Assembly: GCA_965218775.1 (NCBI GenBank)
Contig: CBDCLS010000005.1
Span: 2,170,001 to 2,234,000 of the forward strand
Reading direction: 5' to 3'
Source of the DNA: CAUZIZ01 sp965218775
GTDB lineage: Bacteria > Acidobacteriota > UBA6911 > RPQK01 > JAJDTT01
Length of the DNA: 64,000 nt
This document shows, piece after piece, positions 17,696 to 26,591 of the stretch (position 1 is the first letter of the stretch; each line of letters opens with the position of its first letter). The position numbers and the translations under genes were made by a program. The notes under the pieces are model-generated. The model had not been told where the DNA came from and ran no database searches. It was given only the letters and a program-made list of their open reading frames with translations.

Positions 17696-18323
17696 TGATT
17701 GTCTCCAAACCTACGCCATTCAAATACATCATATCAGTTCCCGTAACTGCTGAAAGAAAGACTTGCCTAATTGCTGCCCGAAAAATCGTTCCTTTTCTCG
17801 AGCGCCTCAAGACGCCGATTTCGCCTCGGTCCGCCCACCGGCCTCAGATCCCCCTGAATGGGGGATATGTCAGCTGGTCACGGCGCGCCCGAAAAAGGGT
17901 CTTTTGATGCGACGTCCGAGGATACGTATGAGTTGGTGAACGTCCAGCTCCGCCTGGCGTACGGCGATCAGGTCCACCCTACCGTTTAACCCCGGAGCCC
18001 AACTGCGCGACCACGCGAGACGCACGCGACGCGTCTTGGAGCTCGCGCCTGGAAATCGGCATGCAAAATGTTAGCGCGTCGGCGAGGAAAATGTTAGCGC
18101 CTAGGGTGGTTGGGAAGTCGCCGATCGGCCTGGCGTGGGAACCTCCTTAAGGTTCGCAGATTGTTTCGTCCAATCTCTCATATCGAGTTTGGGCAAGAGC
18201 ACCGTTTTTCGCAAGGTGCCGAACCTAATTTCTCTGTTTTTTTCTTGACACTTTGAATTGAATGGGTCTGTAGCGTAGAGTAACCTTGCCCACATCGGAC
18301 CGAATCAGAAAAGGAGACGAAGT
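17696..18323. other. Intergenic region with a short repeat pair and a possible small ORF
   Basis: No established gene is present. A 40-codon frame at 17867-17989 begins MSAGHGAPEKGS and has GGGGGAT just before its ATG, but shows no family resemblance. AAAATGTTAGCGC occurs twice, at 18065-18077 and 18088-18100, with a 23-bp period, which resembles protein-binding repeats at an insertion-sequence end. Confidence 0.4.
18245..18274 (+). promoter_or_regulatory. Candidate sigma-70 promoter for the Tat-exported oxidoreductase
   Basis: A perfect TTGACA at 18245-18250 is followed after 18 bases by TGTAGC at 18269-18274, a weak -10. The start codon of the oxidoreductase lies 50 bp further. The -35 is convincing and the -10 is not. 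Confidence 0.35.
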
Positions 18324-19673
18324 ATGACTTCACAGAGCCGTCGTGGATTCCTGAAACGGTCGGCGGGCCTGGCCAGCGGCGCTACACTTGCGGCGGGAGC
18401 GCCGGCCTCAGTCACTGCCATTTCTTCATCCCGCGTCCTGGGAGCCAATAATCGAATTCGAATCGGTTTGATCGGCTGCGGAGGCCAGGGGGCGGGCGAC
18501 CTGAAACAATTTCTGAAGATCGACGGAATCCAGTGCGTCGCCCTCTCGGATGTGGATACAGCGCAGATGGAGAAGACACAATCCGAAGCCCTCGATCCGG
18601 TCGAACAAAAGGCCGAGCAGCAGACACAGGATTTTCGTCGGCTCCTGGATCGGACCGATCTGGATGCGGTTATCGTAGCCACTCCCGATCACTGGCATGC
18701 CATCCCTACCGTCATGGCCTGCCAATCGGGCAAGGACGTGTATGTGGAGAAGCCACTTGCACTGACCATCCACGAGGGTCGGGTCATGGTCGACGCCGCC
18801 CGCAAGTACGATCGGGTGGTCCAGGTGGGGACCCAGCAGCGGAGCGCCCCCCACTTTTCGGATGCCGTGGAGTACGTCAAGAGTGGCAAGCTGGGCAAGA
18901 TCCGTCTGGTACGGTCCTGGGCCTACCTGGACTCGAAAGGGGAAATGCCGGTCCAACCCGACGGACCGCCGCCCGAAGGGGTGGACTACGACCTGTGGCT
19001 CGGACCTGCGGTGGAAAAACCCTTCAACCCGAATCGTTTTCACTCCTCCTTTCGCTGGTACTGGGACTACTCCGGCGGTCTCATGACTGACTGGGGAGCC
19101 CATATGATCGACATCGCCAATTGGGCCATGGACGTGAAGGCACCGCGCTCAGCGGTCTCCGTCGGGGGCAAGTTCGGCTATCCCAAGGATGCCATGGAGA
19201 CTCCGGACACCCAGCAGGTGATCTGGGGGTTCGACGAGGAGTTCAGCATGGTCTGGGAGCATGCCCTGGGTGTGGGCCGGGGACCCGAGGCCCGCCAGCA
19301 CGGGGTTCAGTTCCATGGAAATGAGGGGGTGTTGGTGGTTGATCGGCATGGCTGGGAGGTCCACCCGGAGACCGACAAGATCGACAAGGACGTGCGCGAA
19401 TTTCGCACGCTGGGAAAGCCTCGCCACAACATCAAGGCCTATGCCGACCACCTGACGCATGTTGAGAACTTCGTCGACTGCATGCGTTCCAGGGAGCGTC
19501 CCAACGCCGACGTCGAGATTGGTCACAACTCCGTGATCGCCTGTCACCTGGGCAACATCGCCTTCCGAGTGGGCCGTAGGGTGGAGTGGGATCCCGACGG
19601 CGAAAAGGTCGTCGGCGATCGTGAGGCCGCTCGGCTGGTAAAGCAGGAGTACCGGTCCCCCTGGAAGTTGTGA
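18324..19673 (+). CDS. Tat-exported Gfo/Idh/MocA-family oxidoreductase
   Basis: A 449-residue protein with a twin-arginine signal (SRRGFLKRSAG, cleavage expected near residue 40). It is followed by the Rossmann motif GLIGCGGQGAGD, the EKPLA motif with catalytic lysine near residue 143 and DWGAHMIDIANW as the substrate-site histidine. AGGAG lies eight bases before the ATG. Exported members of this family are frequent in Planctomycetes and Acidobacteria and are thought to oxidise sugars in the periplasm with a tightly held cofactor. It is monocistronic, ending at a large inverted repeat. Confidence 0.92.
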   Translation: MTSQSRRGFLKRSAGLASGATLAAGAPASVTAISSSRVLGANNRIRIGLIGCGGQGAGDLKQFLKIDGIQCVALSDVDTAQMEKTQSEALDPVEQKAEQQTQDFRRLLDRTDLDAVIVATPDHWHAIPTVMACQSGKDVYVEKPLALTIHEGRVMVDAARKYDRVVQVGTQQRSAPHFSDAVEYVKSGKLGKIRLVRSWAYLDSKGEMPVQPDGPPPEGVDYDLWLGPAVEKPFNPNRFHSSFRWYWDYSGGLMTDWGAHMIDIANWAMDVKAPRSAVSVGGKFGYPKDAMETPDTQQVIWGFDEEFSMVWEHALGVGRGPEARQHGVQFHGNEGVLVVDRHGWEVHPETDKIDKDVREFRTLGKPRHNIKAYADHLTHVENFVDCMRSRERPNADVEIGHNSVIACHLGNIAFRVGRRVEWDPDGEKVVGDREAARLVKQEYRSPWKL

Positions 19674-19736
19674 GGGGTCGGGTCCCCAGCCTCGCTCGAC
19701 GCCAGATTCGGTTCAAGGGGCAGGGACTCCCCCAGC

Positions 19737-19876
19737 CATGGAAGCCTGAAGCGCGAGCGAGGGGTTGGGGACCAGCACAGATGTTCCCGACTCCTCTGCG
19801 TGCCTTCGGTTCAGAGCCCGTTTGTCGACGTATGGCGCTGTGGCCCAACCCCTCGCTTGCGCTTCAGGCTTCCATG
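19737..19876. repeat. Inverted repeat with 33-bp arms between convergent genes
   Basis: Arms at 19737-19769 and 19844-19876 are reverse complements with one mismatch, beginning CATGGAAGCCTGAAGCGC. Small frames through the arms give the peptides NPSLALQASM and SWKPEAQARG, often seen as dispersed repeat products rather than proteins. Its position between two converging genes suits a bidirectional terminator or boundary, although no T-run is present. Confidence 0.75.
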
Positions 19877-19927
19877 ACCTGTCGCAATGACGGCGAATCT
19901 GCTGTCCAAGTTTCCAGTCAGGCAATC

Positions 19928-21502
19928 CTACTCCTGGAACTGGAAGGCGTAGAGTTTGCAATTCCTTAGCTTGAAGTGGAGCTTGACGTCCTTTCCAGCG
20001 AGGCTGGATACATCCTGGCTTCCCTTCCAGGAGACGGGAAAGGCGACATTGTTTCCACCGAGGTGATCGGAGTCCTCCAGGCTGAATCCGTCGATTGGGT
20101 TGCCTTCGAGGTCCCGAATCTCTACGAAGGCTTCGCCGCCTGCGCTCGTGTCCAGGTTCAGCGTTAGCCGCTTGCCCTCAAAGCGAATCGAAGGCGTCGT
20201 TAGCCAGCCGCCCCGATCGTCGGCATCCGCTGAGACGAACCCGTCCAGGCGCATGATGGCTCTCGAGACCGCCGACTGCCTCCCTCCGGGATGGGGATCG
20301 ACACGGGAGGCGTGGTCCCAGTTGGTCCCTACGTAGTAGATCCAGATCTCGTTGCCCATTCTTATCGGCTGGGGCAATCCCCACACCCACCTGGAGGCGA
20401 AGGTCCCGGCGTGACCTAGACGAAGGAAGGACTGGCGCTCTCCCAGGCGCTTGAAGTTCCTACCGTCTCGGCTCACCGCCAGTTGGACATCTGCGGTGAC
20501 GGGCCACATGGGCCTGAAGTGGTAGTAGATGGGAAGCATGGCGAAGTAGGCGTCCTGGGCTTCCTGATAGCGGAAAACGCCAGTGCCATAGAAATCCAGA
20601 GACAAAGGGCCGACTACTGTATAGCCTGGTCCAAAAACGGTCTCGACCTGGTGAGCCTTCTCCGAGGCCATGGAACGGAGACGCTTGGGAAGAAAGTTCA
20701 TCAGGGGAGCCAGATCCCGGGAATCAGGACGGATCACCAGCTGAAACTTCTCCCAGTGGAGCATGTCGTCCGATTCGTTGTACCCCACCATTCGAGGATG
20801 CACCTCCCGGCTGTAGCCGCGATAGCGTCCGATACCAGGGTCCCAAAACCAGCTGGGCTGGGTGTCGGCCGCCCTGAGACCGGTGGGAACGGTCTCTTCC
20901 AGATGCCAACGGATCCCGTCTGCCGAGTATCAGAAGGCGTTGCCACCCTTGCGGGTGCCCGGCACCGTGTAGAGCTTCGACCAGGACTTGTAGCGCTTCT
21001 CGGGAGGACAGTCCGGGTTGGTGTCTCGAGCTACGGATCCCCCTCCCACCGTCATCAGGGAGAGATCGGTGGGCATGACCAGGTTGTTTTCCCGGGAGCC
21101 GTTCAGCTCCACCAGACCCAGGATCGGCTTTTCGAAATGAATGCCATCCCGCGACTCGGCGTAGCAGAGGCCCCGAAAGCCTTCTCCTGGTCGTCCCTTG
21201 CCAGTGTACAGATCGTACCAGAGCCGGATTCGGGGGCCGTCGGGACCGTCCTCTTTCAACACGCTGCCATAGACGTGAATGTTGGCGCCTTGTTCCCAGG
21301 GCTGGTCGACTACTACCAGACGTTCCCCTGTCTGATAGGGAGGATTCATTCGAAGAGTGATGCCGTCACTGGATTCGATGAACTTCTGGTCCAGGAAGAG
21401 CTGCTTCTGGTGTCCGACGTCCAATGTCCCGGCCTCCGCCTGCCAGGCCAAGACGCCGTTTGCTGCAAGAACCACCACCAAACCAATCGCATGCTTTGTC
21501 AT
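19928..21502 (-). pseudogene. Propeller protein (GH32-like) with one in-frame TGA
   Basis: Homologous to the gene at 9764-11326: signal peptide, LFLDQKFIESSDG, RLWYDLY, CYAESRDGIHFEKP, then YSADGIRWH, WDPGIGRYRGY and a C-terminal sandwich RLDGFVSADA ending LYAFQF. The frame is open throughout except for TGA at 20930-20932, between GGNAF and YSADG. The frame does not shift across the stop, so a single substitution such as CGA to TGA would explain it. GAGGAG lies upstream of the ATG at 21502. The signal is Sec-type here, not Tat. If the stop is real, a 190-residue truncated protein would be made. Confidence 0.85.
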
Positions 21503-21631
21503 AAGAAAATCTCCTCGGTCTTCTCTACGGGCAAGAGTGTCCGTCCTACTCCCCTGCTAACCGGGGCTAGGCGCAGTAACGCCTTCGACCTGAGCGATGT
21601 GCCCTGACGTGAGCAGATCGGCAACATCCAT

Positions 21632-22729
21632 TCATGGCTTGACAGCAACTCGACGAGAGCGGGTGCCGATGGCGTACTGGAAAGCTTCCTCCGCCTGGTC
21701 CAGAGAAAAAGTATCGGACACCAGCTCGGAGAAGGGGTAATGGTGCTGGTGCCGGGTCAAGAACTCAACGGCATCAGCAAGATCCCGGGGAGCGTAGTTG
21801 TGGATGCCTTGGATGGTCAGCAGGCGTCTCACGATCATCTCGGCTGAGGCCGAAAACGGTGGACCCGGGAATACTGCCCCAACCAGCACATAACGTCCCC
21901 CAGTCCGCAGTAACGGGAGTCCTGTTTCCAAAGCACTTGCGGCACCACACAGCTCGAGGGCCAGGTCGACACCGCGTCCAGACGTCAGCTCCTCGACTGT
22001 CGCGGAAAGCTTGGATGCGTCTTCAGTAACCGTGACGCAGCGCGTTGCCCCGAATCGCCGGGCCAACTCCAAGCGGCGCGGCTCGAGGTCACATGCAATC
22101 ACCTCGCGCGCCCCGCGGCTGTGAGCCATGGCGCAGGCGGTCAGGCCCAACATACCGACACCCTGGATCAGGATAACGGCGTCCCGGCAGCTGCTGGCAA
22201 CCCGCAGCGCTGCGGCAACGGTTGCGGTGGCACAGTTCACCGGACAAGCCACCTCATCGGACAATTCATCCGGAAGTCGAATCAAGGTGGATCCGGGTGC
22301 CAGATGGCAGTACTCGGCCAGACCGCCGCTGAGGGCGTGCTCGCCCGTAACTTGCTGGTGTCCATACTTGAACAATCGTTCACATTTCTGGGGAAGGTCA
22401 CACTCACAGAAGAAGCAACTGCCGCAGCTCGACGCAATCGACCAGGTGACTCTGTCGCCTACCCGTGCAGTCCGGCCTGTGTAATCTTGAACCGAGTTGC
22501 CGGGCCCGAGGGCCTCGATCCTGCCGAGGATTTCATGCCCCAGGATGGTTGGTGTCGGAGTTGAGCGATGTCCCTGATAAGTGTGAAGATCGCTTCCGCA
22601 AAGCGTGCAGCAACTCACCCGGATGAGTGCCTCTCCTTCACGAAGCTCTGGGAGGGGCAGAGATTGGATCGCTAGTGGCTGGCCGGATCCAGTGAATACT
22701 GCTGCCCTGGAGGTATCTGACATCGGCAA
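21632..22729 (-). CDS. Zinc alcohol dehydrogenase, phosphonate-catabolism-associated type
   Basis: A complete 365-residue medium-chain dehydrogenase. Catalytic zinc ligands lie in CTLCGSDLH (C44) and GHE (H65); structural zinc cysteines are C102, C105, C108 and C116 in the SSCGSCFFCECDLPQKC loop. The Rossmann motif is GVGMLG. The segment LPQKCERLFKYGH and the flanking ATATVAAALR resemble dehydrogenases described near phosphonate catabolism genes, but no C-P bond-cleaving gene is nearby here. It lies 15 bp downstream of the OPA-type transporter, in an operon. The pair could import and oxidise a phosphorylated or alcohol-containing substrate. Confidence 0.88.
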   Translation of the reverse strand: MPMSDTSRAAVFTGSGQPLAIQSLPLPELREGEALIRVSCCTLCGSDLHTYQGHRSTPTPTILGHEILGRIEALGPGNSVQDYTGRTARVGDRVTWSIASSCGSCFFCECDLPQKCERLFKYGHQQVTGEHALSGGLAEYCHLAPGSTLIRLPDELSDEVACPVNCATATVAAALRVASSCRDAVILIQGVGMLGLTACAMAHSRGAREVIACDLEPRRLELARRFGATRCVTVTEDASKLSATVEELTSGRGVDLALELCGAASALETGLPLLRTGGRYVLVGAVFPGPPFSASAEMIVRRLLTIQGIHNYAPRDLADAVEFLTRHQHHYPFSELVSDTFSLDQAEEAFQYAIGTRSRRVAVKP

Positions 22730-24045
22730 TGTGCTAGCGCTCTACTATCTTCGGACAAACAATGCAGTCAAGGCACCGATGAGACATGCAGCCGCCACGA
22801 CGGGGAACACCAGGGCCGTGTTGTCATTGTTGCTTGCGATGATCCTACCAATCAAGGGTTCTCCCAGGCCGGCAACCACATAGGCAAAGGTGTTCATGAC
22901 ACCGACACCAGTTCCGGCGCGTCGGGTGCCGAGCAGGTCGGGAGCAAGCGCCCAGAAGGTCGATTGCGGACCATAGGCAAAGAATCCGCAGAGGAAGAGA
23001 ATCGGGACTCCAGCCCAATGTCCCTGTGGCACATAGAACATGGCCATGGAAGCGATGGCTGCGATTGCCATGAAGGTGGTGATGACGCCGGATCGCTTGG
23101 ATCCGAAAAGACGATCCGAAATCCAACCACTGCTCAGAGCGCCCAGCGCCATTCCCATCGGCAGGGCAATGCTGATCCACTTGCCTCCCGGGCTGTCCTT
23201 GTAATGTTGGCCCAGGAAATAGACCGGGACCCAGACCAGGAGACCGTAACGAGCCATGTTCTGAAAGCCGATGGCCAGGCTGGCGATCATGAAGCGCCGG
23301 TTGCTCAAGACGTGACGGTATCGCTCTGCCGATGTCTCTGCTGTCTGTACCCCTGGTCTTCCAGTCTCGGCCTCACCATTTTGCTCAATCGGCAGGAAGC
23401 CAAGATCCTGAGGACGATTGCGGGCCACCAGGAAATACACTCCGCCGCCTAACAGCAGGAGCAACACCGGTAACCGAAAGATCCATCGCCAATCCAGCTG
23501 GAACACGTCTAGCACCAGTAGTGACGTGGCGAAGGAAAGGACGGACGACATGCCGGCCGCAAAGACGTAGAGCCCGAATGCTTTACCTCGCTCACGGCGC
23601 GGCCACCAATTCGAAATGACGCGGCTTCCCGGAGCCCAGCCCATCGACTGGAAGTACCCGTTGACGGCCCAGGGAGCGATCAGACTTCCGAATCCAGTGG
23701 CGAAGCTGACCGTCCAGTTGGTAACACAGGAGAGCAGGGCACCGAGACTCATCATCCGGCGTCCGCCGAAACGATCTCCCAGGTTGCCGTTGATCGCTTG
23801 GCCGACCGCGTAGCTCCAGAGCAGCGCCGCGCTCACCCAGCCCAAGACCTCCTTCGAGAGACCCAGCTCTTTTTCGATACCGGGGATGGCAAAGCCGAAT
23901 GTCTGTCGACCCGTGTAGTAGAACAGGTAGCAGAACATCGTCGCCAGCAGCATGCGCCACTGGGCAGAGCGCATCCTGGAAGGGCCTGCTCCTGGCAGGT
24001 ATGGCATACCGCTGATTCTAGCCCTGGTTCCCGTTCATTTCGAGT
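22188..24045. repeat. Direct duplication, copy B (partner at 272-2130)
   Basis: The complete source copy of the duplicated transporter/dehydrogenase segment. Identity with copy A appears perfect from about 22427 to 23953 and falls sharply outside. The dehydrogenase gene continues beyond the left edge here, whereas in copy A it is cut. Confidence 0.9.
22745..24007 (-). CDS. MFS transporter, OPA (GlpT/UhpC-like) type, copy B
   Basis: A 420-residue twelve-helix transporter, the same protein as copy A except for the first residues (MPYLPGAG here, MRNLSGTG in A). Family features are as for copy A: GWAPGSRVISNWW loop signature and a charged central loop. Here the operon with the dehydrogenase is complete, so this is the likely functional locus. 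The region upstream of the start (24008-24092) contains no strong promoter motif that I can identify; the next gene upstream is the PIN-like protein in the same direction. Confidence 0.88.
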   Translation of the reverse strand: MPYLPGAGPSRMRSAQWRMLLATMFCYLFYYTGRQTFGFAIPGIEKELGLSKEVLGWVSAALLWSYAVGQAINGNLGDRFGGRRMMSLGALLSCVTNWTVSFATGFGSLIAPWAVNGYFQSMGWAPGSRVISNWWPRRERGKAFGLYVFAAGMSSVLSFATSLLVLDVFQLDWRWIFRLPVLLLLLGGGVYFLVARNRPQDLGFLPIEQNGEAETGRPGVQTAETSAERYRHVLSNRRFMIASLAIGFQNMARYGLLVWVPVYFLGQHYKDSPGGKWISIALPMGMALGALSSGWISDRLFGSKRSGVITTFMAIAAIASMAMFYVPQGHWAGVPILFLCGFFAYGPQSTFWALAPDLLGTRRAGTGVGVMNTFAYVVAGLGEPLIGRIIASNNDNTALVFPVVAAACLIGALTALFVRR

Positions 24046-24092
24046 TCGCAGGGTCGTAAAACTTCGCGTCCCCTAAAGTCGTACAGTGCCTG

Positions 24093-25088
24093 TCACTTGA
24101 CAGCCCCCCGGTGTCTCCCATCGCTTCTCGGCGTCCTATGTGAACTCGAAGAAATAGAGGTGGTCACCAGCAGTACGCTCTCGGCGAGCTGTGTGAAATC
24201 GACGCTTGTCAACTCGTTACTTCCGGTACGATCCAGCCGGTCAAGTTTTTTCTGCATGCCGTCAAAGAAGCGGCCCTTTAGACAGGGATTCAAGCCTAGA
24301 TCGGAGGCCAGGTGCAAGAGATTGCTCAAGCAGCCGGACAGCGGCTCAACGGCTTCTACAGTTTCAGAGTCCAACAGACGGCGGCTAAGTTCCAGAGACT
24401 CTGGGGGAATGACAAACAGCTGTGTGTGCACCTGTTCGAGTTGCAGCAGGTACAAAGCGCGCAGGGCATGAATTACAGGGTACACCGCGTTGGTTTCACT
24501 ATCGGTGGGAAGGCAATAACCTTCAGTAGCCCGCAGTCCCCGGCGTCCGGAGTTACCCGCCAATTGAAAAGCGAAGCCGCAGAGCAGACCGTGCCTTGTC
24601 ATCTTGGATCCGATGGTCACAGCCACCTGGCCGATCGCACGGGACGAGCCGAAGTAGCTGCGAATTCGGCGCCGTGCCGTACGATACCGTTTCAACTGCT
24701 TTTCGGTCATCCCCAACTTCAGTCGGCGGTTGATATCGTGGTCAGGCTGGTGGTGATAATCGTGCTGCAGTTCGGTGTGGACACTTCGTGGCGGAGATTT
24801 GGAGATCTTCAATCCGGGCTGTCGTTGACGCGTCAGTTGCCCTTGTTGATTCAACGTGTAGGAGCGAATGCCTTGCTGAATGGCCCTCGCGTGCAGCACA
24901 CGGTCCGCCGTCAGCAAGACCGTTCCCGGCCGAAGAAGCTTGTCCAGGATTTCAACGTCCGGGATGCCGGGATGCGCCTCCTGCAGAAACACAAACTCCC
25001 ATGGCTGACCGCCCAAGACCCTTTGGAACTCGCACCAAAGGGCGGTGTTCTGGCCCGCATTCTCGTCTACTATCACTCGTCTTGGCAT
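24093..25088 (-). CDS. PIN-like-domain protein of unknown function
   Basis: A 331-residue protein. Residues 1-80 resemble compact PIN-like domains: an opening RVIVDENAG with the first acidic pair, then HPGIPDVEILDKLL, then TVLLTADRVLHARAIQQGI with a third acidic residue. Such domains are metal-dependent ribonucleases. Residues 120-330 are rich in helices and basic residues (EKQLKRYRTARRRIRSYF) and contain no motif I recognise. GGAG lies about nine bases before the ATG. No partner antitoxin is adjacent. It could be a solitary nuclease or part of an unknown system; a long frame also exists on the opposite strand but has no recognisable motifs. Confidence 0.5.
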   Translation of the reverse strand: MPRRVIVDENAGQNTALWCEFQRVLGGQPWEFVFLQEAHPGIPDVEILDKLLRPGTVLLTADRVLHARAIQQGIRSYTLNQQGQLTRQRQPGLKISKSPPRSVHTELQHDYHHQPDHDINRRLKLGMTEKQLKRYRTARRRIRSYFGSSRAIGQVAVTIGSKMTRHGLLCGFAFQLAGNSGRRGLRATEGYCLPTDSETNAVYPVIHALRALYLLQLEQVHTQLFVIPPESLELSRRLLDSETVEAVEPLSGCLSNLLHLASDLGLNPCLKGRFFDGMQKKLDRLDRTGSNELTSVDFTQLAESVLLVTTSISSSSHRTPRSDGRHRGAVK

Positions 25089-25679
25089 CCGCTACTTCTC
25101 CACGCGGCAAGGGTCGGTCGCTTCGAAACTTGCTTGTCCGATATTCCGGACTGAAACCCGCGCAGCCACGCTGGATCATTCAGGGGGAAACTTCGCCCGA
25201 CATCGCCTACACCGAAGGTGTTATTGCGTGTAGCCCAGGGTTGGCGATGCGAAGCGAGCTACCCTGGGTCAAAGTCGGTCAAATGATTTACCCAAAAGGG
25301 GTTATTGCCGACAAGCGACGTCTTGGCAATAACGCTTTCAGCGTAGAAAGACAGGGCGACCTAAACCCAGGGTAGCTCGCTTCGCATCGCCAACCCTGGG
25401 CTACACGCAATAACGCCCGCGGCGTAGATCCTGTCTCAATCACGTTAGTTTCTTGCTGCAGTCCAGTTCAGCCGTTAAAGTTTCAGCTTGGTCCCGCCCC
25501 AGCGGAGCTGGCCCCATTCGAGAACGAAACTTGGTACTCGAAGCCCGGTTTCTGGCAATCGTCTCAAATACGCCCTATCCCTCTCCAAATCAACGGGTGA
25601 CGTCCTACCAATGAAGTTTCAGGTTAGGTTCTCTGTGTTTTCTTTGATTGCCCCTTTGCCGGGTCCTGCTACTCCCGGC
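25089..25679. other. Non-coding interval containing a large inverted repeat
   Basis: No recognisable gene lies between the PIN-like gene and the hypothetical fragment. The interval is dominated by the 50-bp inverted repeat at 25220-25414, and the 88-bp repeat begins at 25626. A segment around 25490-25590 can be translated but shows no known family. Confidence 0.45.
25220..25414. repeat. Perfect 50-bp inverted repeat with nested hairpin
   Basis: Arms at 25220-25269 and 25365-25414 are exact reverse complements, beginning GTTATTGCGTGTAGCCCAGG. The 95-base loop holds a second hairpin with arms GTTATTGCC (25301-25309) and GGCAATAAC (25325-25333). All four arms thus begin or end in the same GTTATTGC word. 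The composition resembles dispersed repeats of Planctomycetes and Acidobacteria. Confidence 0.85.
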
Positions 25680-25713
25680 TTACTGGCGTAGAAGCAATTC
25701 CTCTGCCCTCAAG
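25626..25713. repeat. 88-bp direct repeat, copy 1 (copy 2 at 36911-36998)
   Basis: The 88 bases, starting AGGTTCTCTGTGTTTTC and ending CTGCCCTCAAG, are identical at both sites. On the minus strand the right part encodes the last residues LRAEELLLRQ and stop of the hypothetical fragment at 25680, so the repeat spans a gene end and its downstream sequence. Confidence 0.9.
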
Positions 25714-26039
25714 ACCAGCTCGATTTTCACTACTTCTTCGGCCCTGTCTCTTCTGGGCTCGTCATTCTCGGAATCCTCAAGAGACCCATCCTCATCTTCC
25801 TCAAAGACTTTTTCCTGCTTGAGCTCGTCTAGCAATTCGAAAATCTCCAGTGGCTGGAACATCTGTTTCACCTCAGCCACAACGTTCGGAACCTCTTCGG
25901 CGAATCCCGGTTGGCGATCGCTCTCCTCGAGGAAGTTCAGGAACTTCTCCCCAATTAAGTTCAGGAACTTCTCCCCAATAAGGTAGCGGAGTGCCGACTC
26001 AACGCCGAACCTCTCTTTGATACCCTCAGCCGGCGGGCC
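25680..26039 (-). pseudogene. C-terminal fragment of a small acidic hypothetical protein
   Basis: The open frame of 120 codons reads GIKERFGVESALRYLIGEKFLN, followed by FLEESDRQPGFAEEVPNVVAEV and a strongly acidic segment ending LRAEELLLRQ. LIGEKFLN occurs twice because of a 24-bp tandem duplication at about 25930-25976. There is no start codon before the frame is cut near 26040, where a TonB-receptor fragment begins. The ATG at 25880 would give only 66 residues. Function unknown. Confidence 0.55.
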
Positions 26040-26041
26040 TC

Positions 26042-26452
26042 AATCACGTGATTGGCGGCTGGACTCTGTTCTACCTCGCTTATTTCCAGACCGGTTCGTT
26101 CTTCACGCCGAGATACTCGGGCTCCGACCCGTCGGGCACGAACACGTTCAGCGGCCTGCCCGATCGGATCTCTGACGGCAACCTCTCGCCGGGACAACGC
26201 AGCGTCGACCGCTGGTTCGACACCGCCGCGTTCACCGCGCCGCCGCCGGGGCGGTTCGGCAACAGCGGCGTCAACGTGCTGGAAGGGCCGGGATTGCATG
26301 TCCACAACATGAGCTTCTCGAAGAAGGTCAACTTGACCGAGCGCGTGGGGCTGCAGTTGATGATGGTCGTCTCGAACATCTTCCACCTTACGAACTTCAA
26401 CCTTATTCCCCAGCACGAACATCTCTGTTCCGGGAGGGGCGGGTGTGATTAG
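26042..26452 (+). pseudogene. Fragment of an Oar-like TonB-dependent receptor
   Basis: About 125 residues read VIGGWTLFYLAYFQTGSFFTP, then NTFSGLPDRISDGNLSPGQ, WFDTAAFTAPPPGRFGNSG and RVGLQLMMVVSNIFHLTNF. This is the C-terminal barrel region of the carboxypeptidase-regulatory/Oar-type outer-membrane receptors that are abundant in Acidobacteria, which exceed 1,000 residues. The final beta strand is missing and both ends are cut by unrelated sequence. Confidence 0.8.
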
Positions 26453-26591
26453 TTGCACGTGGGCCTGCGATCCTCTTTTCAATCTCGAGAAGGCCGGACC
26501 CCGGCGCATGGAGATGCGGGCGCGTATCGAGTTTTGACCTGGACGATTGTACCTGAGATAATGCAGATGGAATCGGTTGCGACGGACGGTT

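Noticed and set aside
19713..19961. Small frames containing NPSLALQASM and SWKPEAQARG
   Set aside because: They come from the inverted repeat arms and are common repeat artefacts.
20930..20932. Selenocysteine at the in-frame TGA of the propeller gene
   Set aside because: Paralogues have no cysteine at the matching position and no convincing SECIS-like stem follows directly.
24312..25154. A 280-codon plus-strand frame opposite the PIN-like gene
   Set aside because: It shows no family motifs, while the minus frame has an acidic PIN-like pattern and a ribosome site.
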